From NCBI GenBank assembly GCA_932521035.1, contig OW051494.1, positions 6,744,001 to 6,808,000 of the forward strand: a stretch of 64,000 nt of DNA. Direction: 5' to 3'. The DNA comes from Oscheius dolichura. Its lineage: Eukaryota; Nematoda; Chromadorea; Rhabditida; Rhabditidae. A program made the position numbers and the translations under genes. This document shows positions 1 to 11,895 of the stretch, in pieces. Below the pieces are notes generated by a model. It had not been told where the DNA came from, did not search any database, and worked only from the letters and a program-made list of their open reading frames with translations. Positions within the stretch are counted from its first letter, which is position 1. Each line of letters starts with the position of its first letter.

Positions 1-953
1 CCGGGTCTCCCCCTCCCTGCCGACTGGTCAGCTGTTGTTCTCTCTCTTGGCTACCTCATTTGGACGACGCCTTCCCCAATCGATGTCTCAAACTCTCTCC
101 GTGCTTTTTTTTCGTCCTCACGTTAAGCGGAATAATTGACCTTGGCCGTTTCCTCTTGATATTAGGGGTGCCTTCCGCCTTCGTTTCTCAAAATATCACC
201 TTTTCCCGTCTATTTTGAGAACCAAAGAACTTTTTCCCCTGAAAGTGACAGGCGGCTTCTTCTCGCCATCAATTAGTCTCGTCATTATCCTCCCGCCATT
301 GACTGAAAAATGATCCATTCCTGTTCTCCTTCCAGCGAGGAGGATTACGAGCCATTTGATCTCCGCGCTGCTTCTTCTTCTATGCATTCACCAGGACAAC
401 GTCTATAAAAATGATTTTCTCAATGCTGACATGGAAATATGGAGCCATTTTGAGAAATTAGAGATAAAACGTCGTTTCTATTCTCCCTGCTGAAATATTC
501 CATCAGGGAACATCCAGTAGCCTTTCCTTTTCCTTTTTATTTGATTTTGTTCCCGAAATTCGGCGTGTTCCCCCGCGCGAACTTGTTGCCTGGTCGCTAT
601 GGATAAATATATGCAGCGAACTCGTTGCAATTAGGTTTTCATGGGCAGCGATTGGAACTGAATTGAACGGGGGGCGAATAAAGGGAAAGGGAGGGAGAAA
701 GAGCCGCCAAGTGCATAAAAATGTCTCTCGACCGAGCATAAATCGGGGGGACGAGTTAGTTTTTACTCTGTCTCCCTCGGAGCAGGTGTCCTCCTCCCCT
801 CCCAGACCAGTTCAGCTGTCCTTTCTGTCCCGTCTGCTTCCCTCATTACGAGCCCCTGCTCATATTCCATTCTCCCCTCTCGCCATCCTCTACTTTCTAT
901 CCTCCGCTTCCTAAAAACGTATGTTTCAGCTGTACCAGTCCTATCTCCAGACT
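1..953. other. Upstream intergenic region, no gene seen
   Basis: No frame here has both exon-like composition and splice signals. The stretch at about 760-915 is pyrimidine-rich and leads into a good splice acceptor (GTATGTTTCAG, ending at 929), so it most likely holds the promoter and outron of the next gene. Confidence 0.5.
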
Positions 954-3025
954 ATGTCTGCTGGTCTGGCCGTCAAGCGTAATCAGCCTCGTGAGTTGTC
1001 TCTGTCCCCTTACACGGTGTTCCTTCAGGTTGTCTCTCCCTCCACGAGGAGCAACCCTCTGTTTCTGGAGATGAGAAGGAGGAGGACATCGAGCGGCTGG
1101 AGGAGAGGGAGACGAGGAGTGAATGCGTCAGGAAAGGCTGCTACCTCTTCGGTCAGTTACCATCCTCCTGAGAAAGCTCTCTGCTCCCTCGAGGAGACCC
1201 TCCCCCCAATTCAAACTAATCTTTGGAACTTTCAGGAACTTCAAAGAATCACTGTGAAGAGGAGGGAGCCGTGCTCTCGCTGAGCAGTTCGGAGGAGAGT
1301 CTGCCCACGCCGGGAATGGGGGACGAGTTGGAGAAGTTGAAAGATGAGGCGGCGGAGGAGGACGAGGACGAGGAGATCAACATCCTAGAGGACCCCGTCA
1401 TATCCAGAAAGGTTAGCTCTCTCTCTTTCTCTTTAATTTATGGCTTTCAATCTCCTGTTTATTTTCTCACATTACCGGGACAGAAAAAAGACAGAACACG
1501 TGGGACGCGATGTGAATCAGACATGTGAGAGGGTGCCCGGGAGGAGGGCGATTGAATTGACCCTTGTCACGACACGGGTTGCGAAAAGGACACGCGCCGG
1601 TCAGAAAATTCGAGGGGAGTCAGCTGTGCCGCTTGGAGAGGACAGGGCGAGATCAGCATGATCTCGTACCAGGCGGCAGAGAGAAAGACGAGAAGGGCAC
1701 CTATTTTCAACAGGAGATCGCCACCTGCCGCCTGTTTTGCTCTCAATCCTCCCGTATCCGCTTATTTACGGGGTGCCTTCCAATTGTATCCAATAAACAA
1801 TAATCTGTGGTCCCCCTAGACAGCGGAGAGGGGATTCCTATCGAAAAGCAACTGATCCCGGAGTTCAAACCCGAGAGAAATAAACACGGAGGAATTCCTT
1901 GTAATCTTTAGAGACTGCCTCCCCGATACAAATCATCCGCCCCGTTTTCCCTCTCTCGCCACCCGTCACCTGTCCCTTCTTCTCCGGGTTAAATTCCAGC
2001 TCAACACGCTTTTTACACACACATTTCTCAGCCATGCTCCGCGTGTTTTATTCGAGTAATATTGACCATATAATCCTCATAAAAGAGACCTGAAATTGAC
2101 ACCTGTTGGGCCGTCTCTCCCTCTCCTTCCCCGTCTACTAATAATCCTCTCTACGGTTTCAGTTTGAAGAAGAGCTTCGAAGACGACTTCTGGAGGAGCA
2201 GAGGGAAAGCGATCAGCGGTGGATTGCCCATGAAAAGGAACAGATCCGCCACCTCCAGGACAGCCACGAATTCATGCTCAAATTCCTGCACAAGGAGGTC
2301 GAGCGCTTCCAAGGGCTCTATAAAGGCATTTCCTCTCGTTTATTTGATGTTGACGACCCCATTCAGATGCCAGGCGGCCTGTCCTCGTAGTGCATGAGAG
2401 CGAGGAAATGAAGGAGCTCAAAGCCAAGGTGACCCTCTACGAGGAGGCCATCAAACAGCTCGAAGAAGTTTGTTTATCTATGTAGCGGTGGCTATAAATC
2501 CCTCTTGGTTTCAGCAACTGAAGATCAAAGACGAGCAGGCAGCCGCGGTGGAGGAGAAGGTCAAGGTGACCATCGACCGGCTCAAGGAGCAGAACGACAT
2601 CCAGGGCGACAGGATACGGCAACTGTCCAGCGAACTCAATGACCGCAACCAGACGGTGGCACACCTCAGCAATCAGTTGAGGAACTACCGACTGAGAGAC
2701 GCCATGGCTACTGCCCAGCAGAGGAGGAAGGCCTCCCAAGGCTCGCCGGTCATGTCTCCCACCAGTCCGACCAAGTGAGTCAATCCCCTTGAGCAACACA
2801 CTAGTCCCCGTCGTTTAGAAGTCTGCCCTCGGCAAAGGGAGTCGTCAGCTCCTCCGTGTCCATCACATATCCAGGCAGCAAAAGCATGGCCATGTCTACC
2901 TCTGGGTATGCTCGTCCTCCTCTTTCCCCTCCCACTTCGCCATTTTTAGAGATTCCTTCGTCGGCCCTGGCAGCATCGAGCGTCCCAGTAGCCGGCGGCG
3001 TGCCTCTTCCGGATTCGGGAAATAA
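954..3025 (+). CDS. CCDC92-like coiled-coil protein
   Basis: Seven or more exons splice into a protein with an acidic N-terminal part, then a coiled coil, then a Ser-rich tail. Seen: a glutamate-rich stretch (EEDEDEEINI), a helix around FMLKFLHKEVERFQ, and a segment LSSELNDRNQTVAHLSNQL. These last two match in order the two conserved helices of vertebrate CCDC92 (LHLEIRRLQ and LSSELEQRASTIAYLTSQL), a centriole/ciliary-interface protein of poorly known function. The start at 954 was chosen because a splice acceptor ends 25 bases upstream at 929 with no upstream exon. One intron, about 2328-2364, has a GC donor: splicing there is needed to keep the frame between ERFQGLYK and the next helix. A polyadenylation signal AATAAA lies at about 3100. 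The large third intron (about 1411-2161) holds no recognisable gene. Family assignment is inferred from motif order; the N-terminal third is not conserved. Confidence 0.75.
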
Positions 3026-3211
3026 AGACGGTGAAAACTACGAGAAAACGAGTGTTTGTACATATACCCCTCCCCCGAGTGACCGTTGTGATATTCGGCA
3101 ATAAAAAGACAACAATTATTCTAGGCGGACTCTCACCGCTCATGTTTATTAAATAAAAGGAAGCGTACATCACCGGGATGGATTGGTCTACACAAAACAG
3201 AGAGGAATCTA

Positions 3212-6200
3212 TCAGATGAAATACATGCGGCCCTTGAAGTTCTCGGTGACGGAGATGCACTCCTGGAGGATCGAGTCGGCCTGCGACTGCGGGGTAGAGT
3301 CGCCGCTCTCCGGTACCATTCCCTTGCGGCGGGGCTTGCCAACAGACATCAGCGAGTTGAGCGACGAGGTAATCGACGAGTCCGACACCGTGTCCGAGTC
3401 GTGCATTCCCATCTTGCGTTTGATGTGGCAGCGGGCGCGGGTGGCCACCAAGTCGGCATAGTAGACGGGTGCCGGGATCGACACCGACCGAGTACAGCGA
3501 CCATACGTGTGGCACATTCTAAATATGTTAATTGGCTTTTAAAAAAAGAGTTACATACCCAAAGGTGATGGATTGAAGCTCGTCGGCCGAAAAGTTGTTA
3601 TCATCCCAGAGGACGTGGTAGCGGGCCGGGCGACTGGTGCCCTGGACGCCGAAATGACTGCACAGGTAGAAGTCGAATCCTTCGGGCGAGGTGATGCCCG
3701 TGTCGATCGTCGTGCCGGCCGGGATGTTCTTGGCCTTGCCGACAGTGTCCTGGCTGTACTTGCAGAACATACGGGCATGATGTCTCTTCTGGACGACGAT
3801 GTACGTGATCGGGGGACGGTAGTCGGGCGAGAGGATGAGGCAGGCCGAGCGGATGCCGTGAATCTCCTCGCGCAGCACCTCAGCAAACTGGCCCTCGCTG
3901 ACTCCGTCACGGTAGACAACAATCCGGGTGGGCTTCTGCCCCGTGTGGCGGTAGAAGGAGACGAGCCGCTCACGAATAGCATCCAGCAGATAGACCACCG
4001 ACTCGCGGCACTTCCTCTGTACCTTCACATTGGCTCCGTACATCTGGGGAAGGAGGTCGATGTTGGCCACAATCTGAACAATTTGTATCAGAATAGAATA
4101 AAGAAAGGAGGATACCGCAGCAACCGAGGGAATGTTCATCCTCTCCTCCATCTGGGTCGGATGGGTGACGTCGATTCCGACGATCAGAGTCGGCTGGTCG
4201 ATGATGTATTTGTTGGTGATGGCGTCGGCCACGATGCGACTGTTGATGCCGCCCAGCTTCATGTTCAGCTTCAGGACGATATTCGAGCAGGTGGCAGGCG
4301 ACGGGCGCTGTACATTCTTCATCAGCACACACTGCGACATTATTCCGTGCTAAATACGTTTTAAATGGTCCAAATGAATTAAAGCCACCTGCATATCGGA
4401 GCACTCCTTACAAGTCATGTAGAGATCGGCATTCTTGCCGGGCAGGACGACGATGACCAGATCGCAGGTGGTGCTCGTCTGCTTGTACTCGGTGGCAATC
4501 TCGTTGAAGAGGAGGACGACGTCGTCCTTGCTCCGTCCGTATTTGACAAGATCCGGCCACTTGGGGAATCCCATGCCCATCTGGGTGGCCTTGGCGTAGA
4601 GGGCCTGGCAGAAGCCCTGCAGGAGGGACTGGTCACGGGGATTCACCAAGGCCAGCATGCTGAAATGGGCAGGTTCAACTAGAGAAAGGAGAAGAAGAGC
4701 CACCTGTAGCTGGTGCAGGTGGCAGGCAGGTAGAGCTGCTGGTTGTCCATGCTCCAGGTGCCATCCTTGGGAACGACGATGGGATCGACGTGGCGATTCT
4801 CTCCAAACATGATGGCAGGCGCCTGAAGGACACGGGCCGTCGTCTCAAACATCTTCGGGGAGATGCTCAGCCCGAACTCGCGGAGGAAGGGATCCTTGTC
4901 GAAGCCGGCCTGGGCACACAGCTGAAAGGGGACGACTAGAGAAGAAAAGGAAGGCTGGCTACCTGGGCAATGCGCTCCTCGCGCTGGTTCGCGTCCACGG
5001 CGGCGGCTCGGATAATGGCACTCGTCTGCTTCTCGCTCAGTTTGCGGTTGAATTTCTGGGGAGAGTCCAGTTGGCAAATCTCCAGCGGGAAGAAGATGTT
5101 CTTGTTGACGGGGCCAACGTGGAGACAGGGCAACTTCGGGAATCGCAACTCGCCATAGCGCTCGGAGAAATAATCAGCCACGCTGTGGGTCACCTCCTCG
5201 CCTTCGGGAGTGGTCGACTTGAAGCTGAAAAGCATAGAATATTTAGAGGAAGAGAGAATAGACTGACGTGAGCTCGTCGGCCGGGATCATCTTGAGGCTG
5301 TTGACACGGTAGACGCGAACGGCGCCGCGGTGAGTCGAGCGGATCTTGAGACCCTTGACGGCCTCGGCCAAAATCTTCATCTCGTGGGCAGACAGAGCAA
5401 ATTCGCGGTAGAGCGTCTCCGGTGAGAGGGCCGCCTCTTCCTGCTGGTACGATGCCTGCTGCGGGCCTTGACGGCCACCGCCGTGGTAGCCTCCACGCGC
5501 TCCTCCACGGCCGCCACGAGTGGAAAAAGTCCTCGGAGCGGGGCGATAGGCGCCGGCGCGCTCATTCAGCACGTCGCACATGAACTGGACCATCGAGATA
5601 CGTGCCTTGTAGAAGGCCGTGTGGGCCACTGGAAAGAAGAGATTACTGTAAGAGGTAAGCGAGAGAGGATACCATCAATGTTGAGCAGGGGCTTCCAGCC
5701 GGCAGCCACGTGGGCAGAAGAGAAGAAGCCGGTCCACATTTCCTTGCCGCCTTCCAGGTCCAAGGCCAGGGCACCGTCGATGGGGATACGGTAGCAGGAG
5801 GACTTCCAGGAGAAGAAATTAGCCGAGTTGCTGAATGGAGGAAGACTATATTTTAAAGAGGGGAGACGTACGCAATCAGAGGACAAGTCAGACTCTGACG
5901 GCAGACGATATCCAGGATCTGGATCGGGGTGAGGATGCGCTCGTCCAGGTTCTTGGTGCGGGTGCGGCACATGTCGACGAGCACCGGGCCGACAAACTGC
6001 AGGGAGACGGCGCACTTGGTCCTCTCGCGGGCGTCCTTGGCCAATGGCACCTCGACTTCGAGACGGGTGGAGGTACGGCCTTCCGGGAATTCGACGCGAG
6101 TCGTCGTGTACAGCTGGTGGGCACCGTCAAAGGCCAGGGCAAACTTGTTGGGGAACAGAGAGCTCTCGGCGACGGCCTTCCAGAAGATGGCGCGGCTCTC

Positions 6201-6550
6201 CTCCCTCTCCAGCTTACGACTTCCGGGATGTTGGATCTCCACGTGGTACTGGCTGATCATCATGTTGTCGGTCATGAGGGCAATCTCGAAGAAATTCGTA
6301 CGGATCGGGATCCGACGGCCGAGTTCGCCAAAACCGGGACGGGCGGCCACCTCCCTCACATTCATACATGCCAGCTCCTGAAAATTGGGTAGTTATAAGG
6401 ATGATTAGGTTTCGGCTACCTGGAGAACTTTCGGGGACAAAGTTGGCGATCCAGTGAGCCTACTGGGAGAGGCAGACGAACTAGGCGAACTCTTGCGAAG
6501 CTGTCCCGAACGCACATCAGCCGAGGCGATGCCCGAGTCGACTTCTGATT
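3212..6550 (-). CDS. Argonaute (AGO subfamily), slicer-type
   Basis: About ten exons with ~45-base introns encode the N, PAZ, MID and PIWI domains of an AGO-clade Argonaute, the small-RNA-guided core of RISC. Seen: N-domain segment [13 protein letters not shown] start [20 protein letters not shown] core [22 protein letters not shown] segment [20 protein letters not shown] segments [10 protein letters not shown] (first Asp), [10 protein letters not shown] (second Asp) and HVLWDD (His), with a Glu in KCRESV at the place of the glutamate finger. So the DEDH slicer tetrad appears complete. The C-terminus ends RMYFI, close to the MYFA of animal AGOs. Odd: PAZ contains an RG-rich insert ([13 protein letters not shown], near 5520) not found in human AGO2. 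The first coding exon listed here begins after an acceptor (TATTCTAG) at 6551, so the true start lies upstream; see the candidate exon at 7741. An ALG-like role is likely, but the exact paralogue cannot be decided. Confidence 0.93.
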
Positions 6551-7740
6551 CTAGAATACCACAAGCCGTAAAAAAATAAAATGAAAATGAAAATGGGGGA
6601 TTAGTAGAACAGAGACGCGTCAAGGCTGAATGGTGTCGCCACACCAGGAGGAGGAGGAGGCACGTCGGGTACGAGGATCTTGGAAGCTGTCCTACCCAAC
6701 ATGCCGCAACGGCCCACCGCCTGTGGCCGCTGGCAGAGGGCCCCCGAGAGGAACGGTTGAGTATTCTTGTGCGGGTGAAGGGCCGCTAGTGAGTTAGGGT
6801 GGGAGTCAATATGACAATGAGCCTCACAGCCTTTCAAGAGGCGGGCCTCATATGGCCTTCACGCCTGCAATGGCCCACCGGCTGCGAGCGACCCTATGGA
6901 GGATAGCGCCTAGTGGTCAACTTCTACCCGAACTACCCATAGCTACGGTTAGCGTTCACAACGGGCCGTACGACTTACTTCCAAAACATACAAAAGGGCG
7001 AGTTTGTTGAAGACCCCGGCTGGGGTGAGCCGGCCTGGTGAGGAGGACGCGTATTCATCTCGAACCTGACATGGCCATCATGACCGTAAAGGCCCACCAC
7101 CTTAGAGATTGATGAAGGTTCAGAACCTTTGGTCTACCCGAACTGGCCAAGGAGTCATTTCCATTTTAAAAAGCGCCGGGGTCCGGTGGGACAGTCGGAG
7201 GACAGTTGCACGCAATTGCGCGCTGCCCAATAGAATGAGGGTGGGTAGCGCGGTGAAGAAATTAATAGCGGGTGGGAATGGAGGTGTCTGTTCGACTGCT
7301 TTAGAAGTTAGGTGCCGGCGAACGTTACCGTAAACTTTCGGTCAGAAGCGCCGATTGCGAGGCGCGCCCGTGCGCACCCCGGTATGCGGCGTACCAGAAG
7401 ACTGAACAGCCATGGCGCCGCGCACCTGGCGGATGCCTTACGGTAGTTATGGTCACGAAATTTATGGAAAGGTGCGCGTATCGTACACAAGGTAACCGAG
7501 AAGTACGCGTACCTTTATCACTAACAGACATCAGAAGGCAGGTCTTCTTCGTAGGAGAAGAAGTTGATGAATGACCTAGGCTAGCAGCCGAGTCGCCACG
7601 TTAATTCATAAGATGGGATAATCGCGATGTCATGACCCTTTTCCGGTTAAATCCATCAATCGTTTTTGTTTAGAAAGTAGAACAAGGAGTAGATATGGAG
7701 GAATAAACGCTGCCCTCAAAAGAAGTATACCTCGTAAAAC
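6551..7740. repeat. Likely first Argonaute intron with diverged tandem units
   Basis: No coding signal is seen on either strand. Three loosely similar units recur at about 6695, 6860 and 7070, each with the core GGCCCACC in a similar surrounding. TCTACCCGAACT also occurs twice, near 6925 and 7133. The GC-rich tail at 7310-7520 has no match to a structured RNA that I recognise. Spacing of 165-210 bases suggests an old tandem repeat. Confidence 0.35.
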
Positions 7741-8128
7741 CTCGAGCAGGAGGAGGAGGACTAGTCAGAAGAGAGTACTGTTCAGATTGTTCAGAGGTAA
7801 CGGCTTCCGATAGAGATGCTCGAGGTGATTTTGACGGAGTGTGCTTCGTCTGTGCGCGGCCCACCTCGACATATTTGTATAATGCGACAGGCGTCAATGG
7901 TTTCCGAGGATTACACGAGTCGAGTTTTGTTCGCCTCACAAGCACCGCCACACCGAGCGTCCTCCTTTTATTCCCCATTTTTTCATTATTCTGCTCCAAT
8001 ATATACAATATCCTCTCTGATCCCCTGCCGGCTCCTCTCCCGACGCCCATCCAGCCAATTTTCATAATGTGCCCCATGTTGAGGGAGGGTGTCCCAGAGG
8101 CTTTCGACCATCTCCCGCTGTGATTCAT
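7741..8128 (-). CDS. Probable 5' exon of the Argonaute gene
   Basis: An open frame on the minus strand has a Ser/Pro/Thr-rich end (SEQSEQYSLLTSPPPPAR) typical of disordered Argonaute N-termini. A donor after CGAG at 7741 leaves one base of overhang, which joins in phase to the acceptor at 6551 and continues into the Ser-rich [15 protein letters not shown] segment just before the N domain. The start codon is undecided: ATGs occur at 8128 and further in (for example at MGNKRRTLG). It could instead be the end of a separate gene, because the frame also runs to a stop at 7670. The ~1.2 kb intron required is long for this window. Confidence 0.4.
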
Positions 8129-8845
8129 CTGAACCCAATTTGACTGGACGGAATGTTGTGCGTGGGCTGCCCAGGGTCGCCTTGTTCCTCTGACTCTTCC
8201 TCCTCTCCCTCGAACTAGGGAGGATCAAAAAGTACCATCCATCTGGCCATAACAACCTGCAGTTATCACCTCTGCCCATACTTGACTGGTTTTCTCTGTC
8301 CCGAATCGTAACACAACACTGTAAAAGGAAGGATAACCCCGACAGGAAGTAAATTGACTTTTGGCCAGTTGTGTATGCCGTATAAACAATCCGGATTAGG
8401 ATGATTTCAACTCCGACCGGATCAGTTATTGATTGTAATTGGTTGCCCTTTTGAAACTATTGAAACAACACACAGCGTCATCAACTAGAATCAGTAGAAT
8501 ATCTAATATCCTATTCCTTTCATCGGTTCCCTTCTTGTTCTGGTCTCAATGGCCTCCTTTCATGTGATAGTAAAGCATCAATTATTTCGCGTTCAAGATG
8601 AGACGGTGTGGGTGTAATATCAGGAGATAACCTCTCATTTAGCTCGGCATCATCCCCTGAAGTTCTTTAAAAGTACAACAAACCTTTGAAATTCGGCTAC
8701 TGATCATCCTTGCTTCTTTTTTCCGATCTCTCCACCTTCTTTCGAGTTATCTTTTTCCTAAACGTTATTAGTTTATGACATAATTTCAATAACCTAAGCT
8801 ATTCCATCGCCCTTCCACCCATTTTTTCTTACAATAGAAATTCAG
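8129..8845. other. Intergenic, transition to AT-rich DNA
   Basis: Composition changes from GC-rich to AT-rich at about 8,300. No exon could be supported. A T-rich tract ending in an acceptor (AAATTCAG) directly precedes the ATG at 8846. Confidence 0.5.
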
Positions 8846-9578
8846 ATGAGTTCTCGAATATCACGTCGAGTAATGGAAATGACAGATCCTGAACTGGGTG
8901 CTGTATTAGCTGTTGCTATGCCCAAGTCTAATTTTGACGGTGTTGATCGGGACGCACGACAAGAAGCTATTCTCAAATGGTGTTTTCCATCCTAAAACAG
9001 TAAAAAATAATTTAGGTTATTCGCACATAATCTGAGCATGAATCACGAATTCATGCTGGACATTGAAGACGATGATATCTACGTGCTAATGAGAAACAAA
9101 CCGTGTGCGTGCTGCCCAAAAAGTACGGCATTGAATTTCGTTAACTGTATAGAATTACAGCACCGGATCCTCCTGTAACGTATAAAAAAGATGGGGAGGA
9201 GGGAACGGTAACACTGCCTTCATCGAAAGAAAATAAAAGTACTGAGGAACAGCCAAAAGAAAAAAATGAATTGGCGGCGAATACAAAAGAGACGAAAGAA
9301 AAGACACCGAACGGCATAGTAACTACTATGTCAACCATCAACTTATTAGTTACAGCAGCATAGTTCCCCTCAAACCACTCTAGCAGAAAGAAGAGGGCAA
9401 AAAGTGCAACCAATTACTACACAACCTCAGCCTATGGCTTCTGCAACTAAAAAACAAGGTTTGTGTCTTGGCTATACAAACTTTTGCATTTTTAGAACCC
9501 GAACCAGAAGAAGGTTGCTGGAAAACATGCTGGCGTGAATATGGCACGTGTTGTGTTGCTCTTTGGGGGAATTGTTAG
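8846..9578 (+). CDS. Unknown protein with Cys-rich C-terminus
   Basis: Five exons join in phase: MSSRISRRVMEMTDPEL, then LFAHNLSMNHEFMLDIEDDDIY, then a Lys/Thr-rich linker, a Gln-rich part (QPITTQPQPMASATKKQ), and an end reading EEGCWKTCWREYGTCC before the stop. I do not recognise the family. There is no signal peptide or membrane segment; the Cys/Trp-rich tail with about five cysteines in some 20 residues is the only striking feature. The acceptor TTCAG touches the start codon, which suggests trans-splicing. The third intron (about 9321-9361) was placed to end at ACAGCAG, because only that acceptor keeps the frame. It lies in the first AT-rich island next to ZCCHC8, which converges on it. 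AT-rich codon use matches its neighbours. Confidence 0.6.
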
Positions 9579-9722
9579 CCACATATCGAATTTACCACGA
9601 CTTTGAAGCGGATTGGAAATCAGATCTTTATGAAAAGTTGATATTTAATATTAAATTTGTGAAAATGAGGATCATAAGATGATTTACGTTAAGAATATAA
9701 TTTAGTGTAAAATTATCAAAAT

Positions 9723-11584
9723 TCACTTAGTAGACGTCCCCGTTACTGACTTAATTTTTGCAAAAATACGTTTTAAGAATCCACGATGAGGCGTAGGCTC
9801 TTCTTTGGCCTGGAAAGGTGTAATTCCCTGAAAAAAAAGATAAAGAATGATTTTCTAATGAACTTACTTTGCTGAAGGCTTCCAACGACGGTAGCGTATT
9901 GTGAAAATGTTCACCTTTATCGTTTTTTCTAATTAATACTGGTGTGCCTAGGCTTACTGTCGAATTCGGTGTCTAAAGTTTTTAGTATTAACTATAGTGT
10001 AAGGCATTGCCTCTTGATTGTTATTTGAAGAAGGTTCTGAACTTTCATCAATCTCTAAGGGAATAGTTTTTATTTCCATAACAGTGCTGACATTGGTTTC
10101 CTAAGTGTTACATTATTATAAATGTTATAAAATACACCAACCAATGGAGGTTCGGCTGGACCTTCATTGTTTGTTGGATTTCGATCAATAATGATCAAAG
10201 CATCATCATTAAAAGATTGAGGCTGTAGACACATGATATCTCCCTCTTCTTTGAGCCCTAAAAAGTTAAGGTAATTTATAAAAGGTAACTTAATACCTTT
10301 TGCTTTCCTTCTCTTATCATATTTTTCTTTTCCCTTTAACTTCTTCTCTTTCCTCGCTATCCAATATTTTTCTGTTAGATGATCTTGGTGGAATTTACAA
10401 AAGTCATCAAATGGAGGAACTCTAAAGTTCTGCTCACGCTAAAAAATAGTGTATACATGTTATCAAGAAAGATTACATCGTTTAGATATCTATACGTTTT
10501 GTTGAAACCCATATAGTAAATCATTTTCCGGTCATTCAGCTTTGGTAGAGGAACGTCTTGATCGCTTTCTACAGCACTGGTAATACCTTATTAATATGTT
10601 CACCTTTGGTTTCCTTTACTTCGTCATCAACTAGATGAAATTGTAAAGTTACATCCGGTCTGTCCTCTTTCTCAACTGCTCTAAACTTATGATTATCACA
10701 GCAAATAAAGTATGTACTGCTTCAAATATCCTGGAGGATATCCGTTTATAAAACCCATTCTCCTCATCCTGTAGATCCACTCTGGAATATCATCAGGGCC
10801 GATACCAAGAGCCTTTAAAAAATTATAATTAATATCATCACCTTACTTCGCGCAAAGTGTTCGACAGCCTTCCTGGACGAAATTCGCTGCCTTTCGTAGG
10901 TGTATCTTCTTGGTGGTAACGAGCGCTAAAAGTGAATACCACAGTGTAAATATATAATATCTACTACCTATTAATAGATTCATTCAGCCTTTTCTTTTCT
11001 TTAAATTCGTTAGCAGCTTGTTTTATACGCTGATTATCCCGGGGATCAGGACAACTCATTAACTGATGGTCTCCTCCACAATTGAAACAAGACATCTGCA
11101 ACAAATATTCTGTGTATATTTCTTTTAGTAGATCTAAAACAATGTTTAAAATATTACTTTAGCTCGTTTAGCCGGTGGTTCGCTTTCATCAGCTTTTAAT
11201 TCAGGTTCAACTGTACTGAGCATAGATCGACGCATTTTCAGCACCCAACCACTGAACGATTTATGCTTAAAAATAAATGATATATTTCCACCTTTCCCCG
11301 GAAGAAGATTCGTCATTTGTTTCTTCTCTTATCTCAAAAATAGATTCAGTCCGATCAATCATTACTCCATCATCTATATGTATTTCCGTTCCTTTCAATG
11401 TTTCTGCAGTGATATTTGTTTCAACGCTGAAAATGATATTCCAAATCACAACTGGAAAATACTACTTTTCAGATGGAGAGCTTTTAAGTTCACCATCTTC
11501 TTGTTCTTCATCAAAATTTGTAGAGTTTGCCTTTCCTAAAAATAAAACCTATATTGTATCATGAAGCGGATTACCTGTAAACAT
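9723..11584 (-). CDS. ZCCHC8: ZCCHC8 homologue (NEXT complex zinc-knuckle/PSP protein)
   Basis: About ten short exons. Seen in order: an acidic N-terminal part (DEEQEDGELKSSPSEK), a basic patch (EPPAKRAKMS), a CCHC zinc knuckle CFNCGGDHQLMSCP, then a PSP domain (FRPGRLSNTLREALGI ... PEWIYRMRRMGFINGYPPGYLK), and a basic tail ending GTSTK. The order and spacing match human ZCCHC8, the scaffold that links the RNA helicase MTR4 to RBM7 in the nuclear exosome targeting complex and promotes decay of promoter-upstream and enhancer RNAs. The start at 11584 gives MFTGKANSTNFDEEQ after splicing; it is divergent with the TMEM177-like gene 310 bases away, so the two may share a promoter region. The C-terminal exons (KRIFAKIKSV) are less conserved. 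Confidence in family is high, in exact exon ends moderate. Confidence 0.88.
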
Positions 11585-11895
11585 GAGTGTAACAAATTAA
11601 TACGGCTACCTGAAAAAAATGTATTTGTATAGATAAAAACAAAGCGAACAAAAAAACAGAAGAAGTGAAGGAAAACAAAACAGCATAAAGCGCATGCATG
11701 GTGTTTACGGTGCTTTGATTTTGAAAGGCCGAAATGGGGTTCCGCTGTTTTCTCGTTTTGTTGTTTTTCCTTCCTTTCCAGTCGAACATGCACAAATTCT
11801 GGAATATTATCGTATTGCCGAAAATTGTGATCCACTCTGTGTATACCTGTGCCTCACTTTTCTATCTATACACTTTTCTAAAGCAGTTTTAGAAA

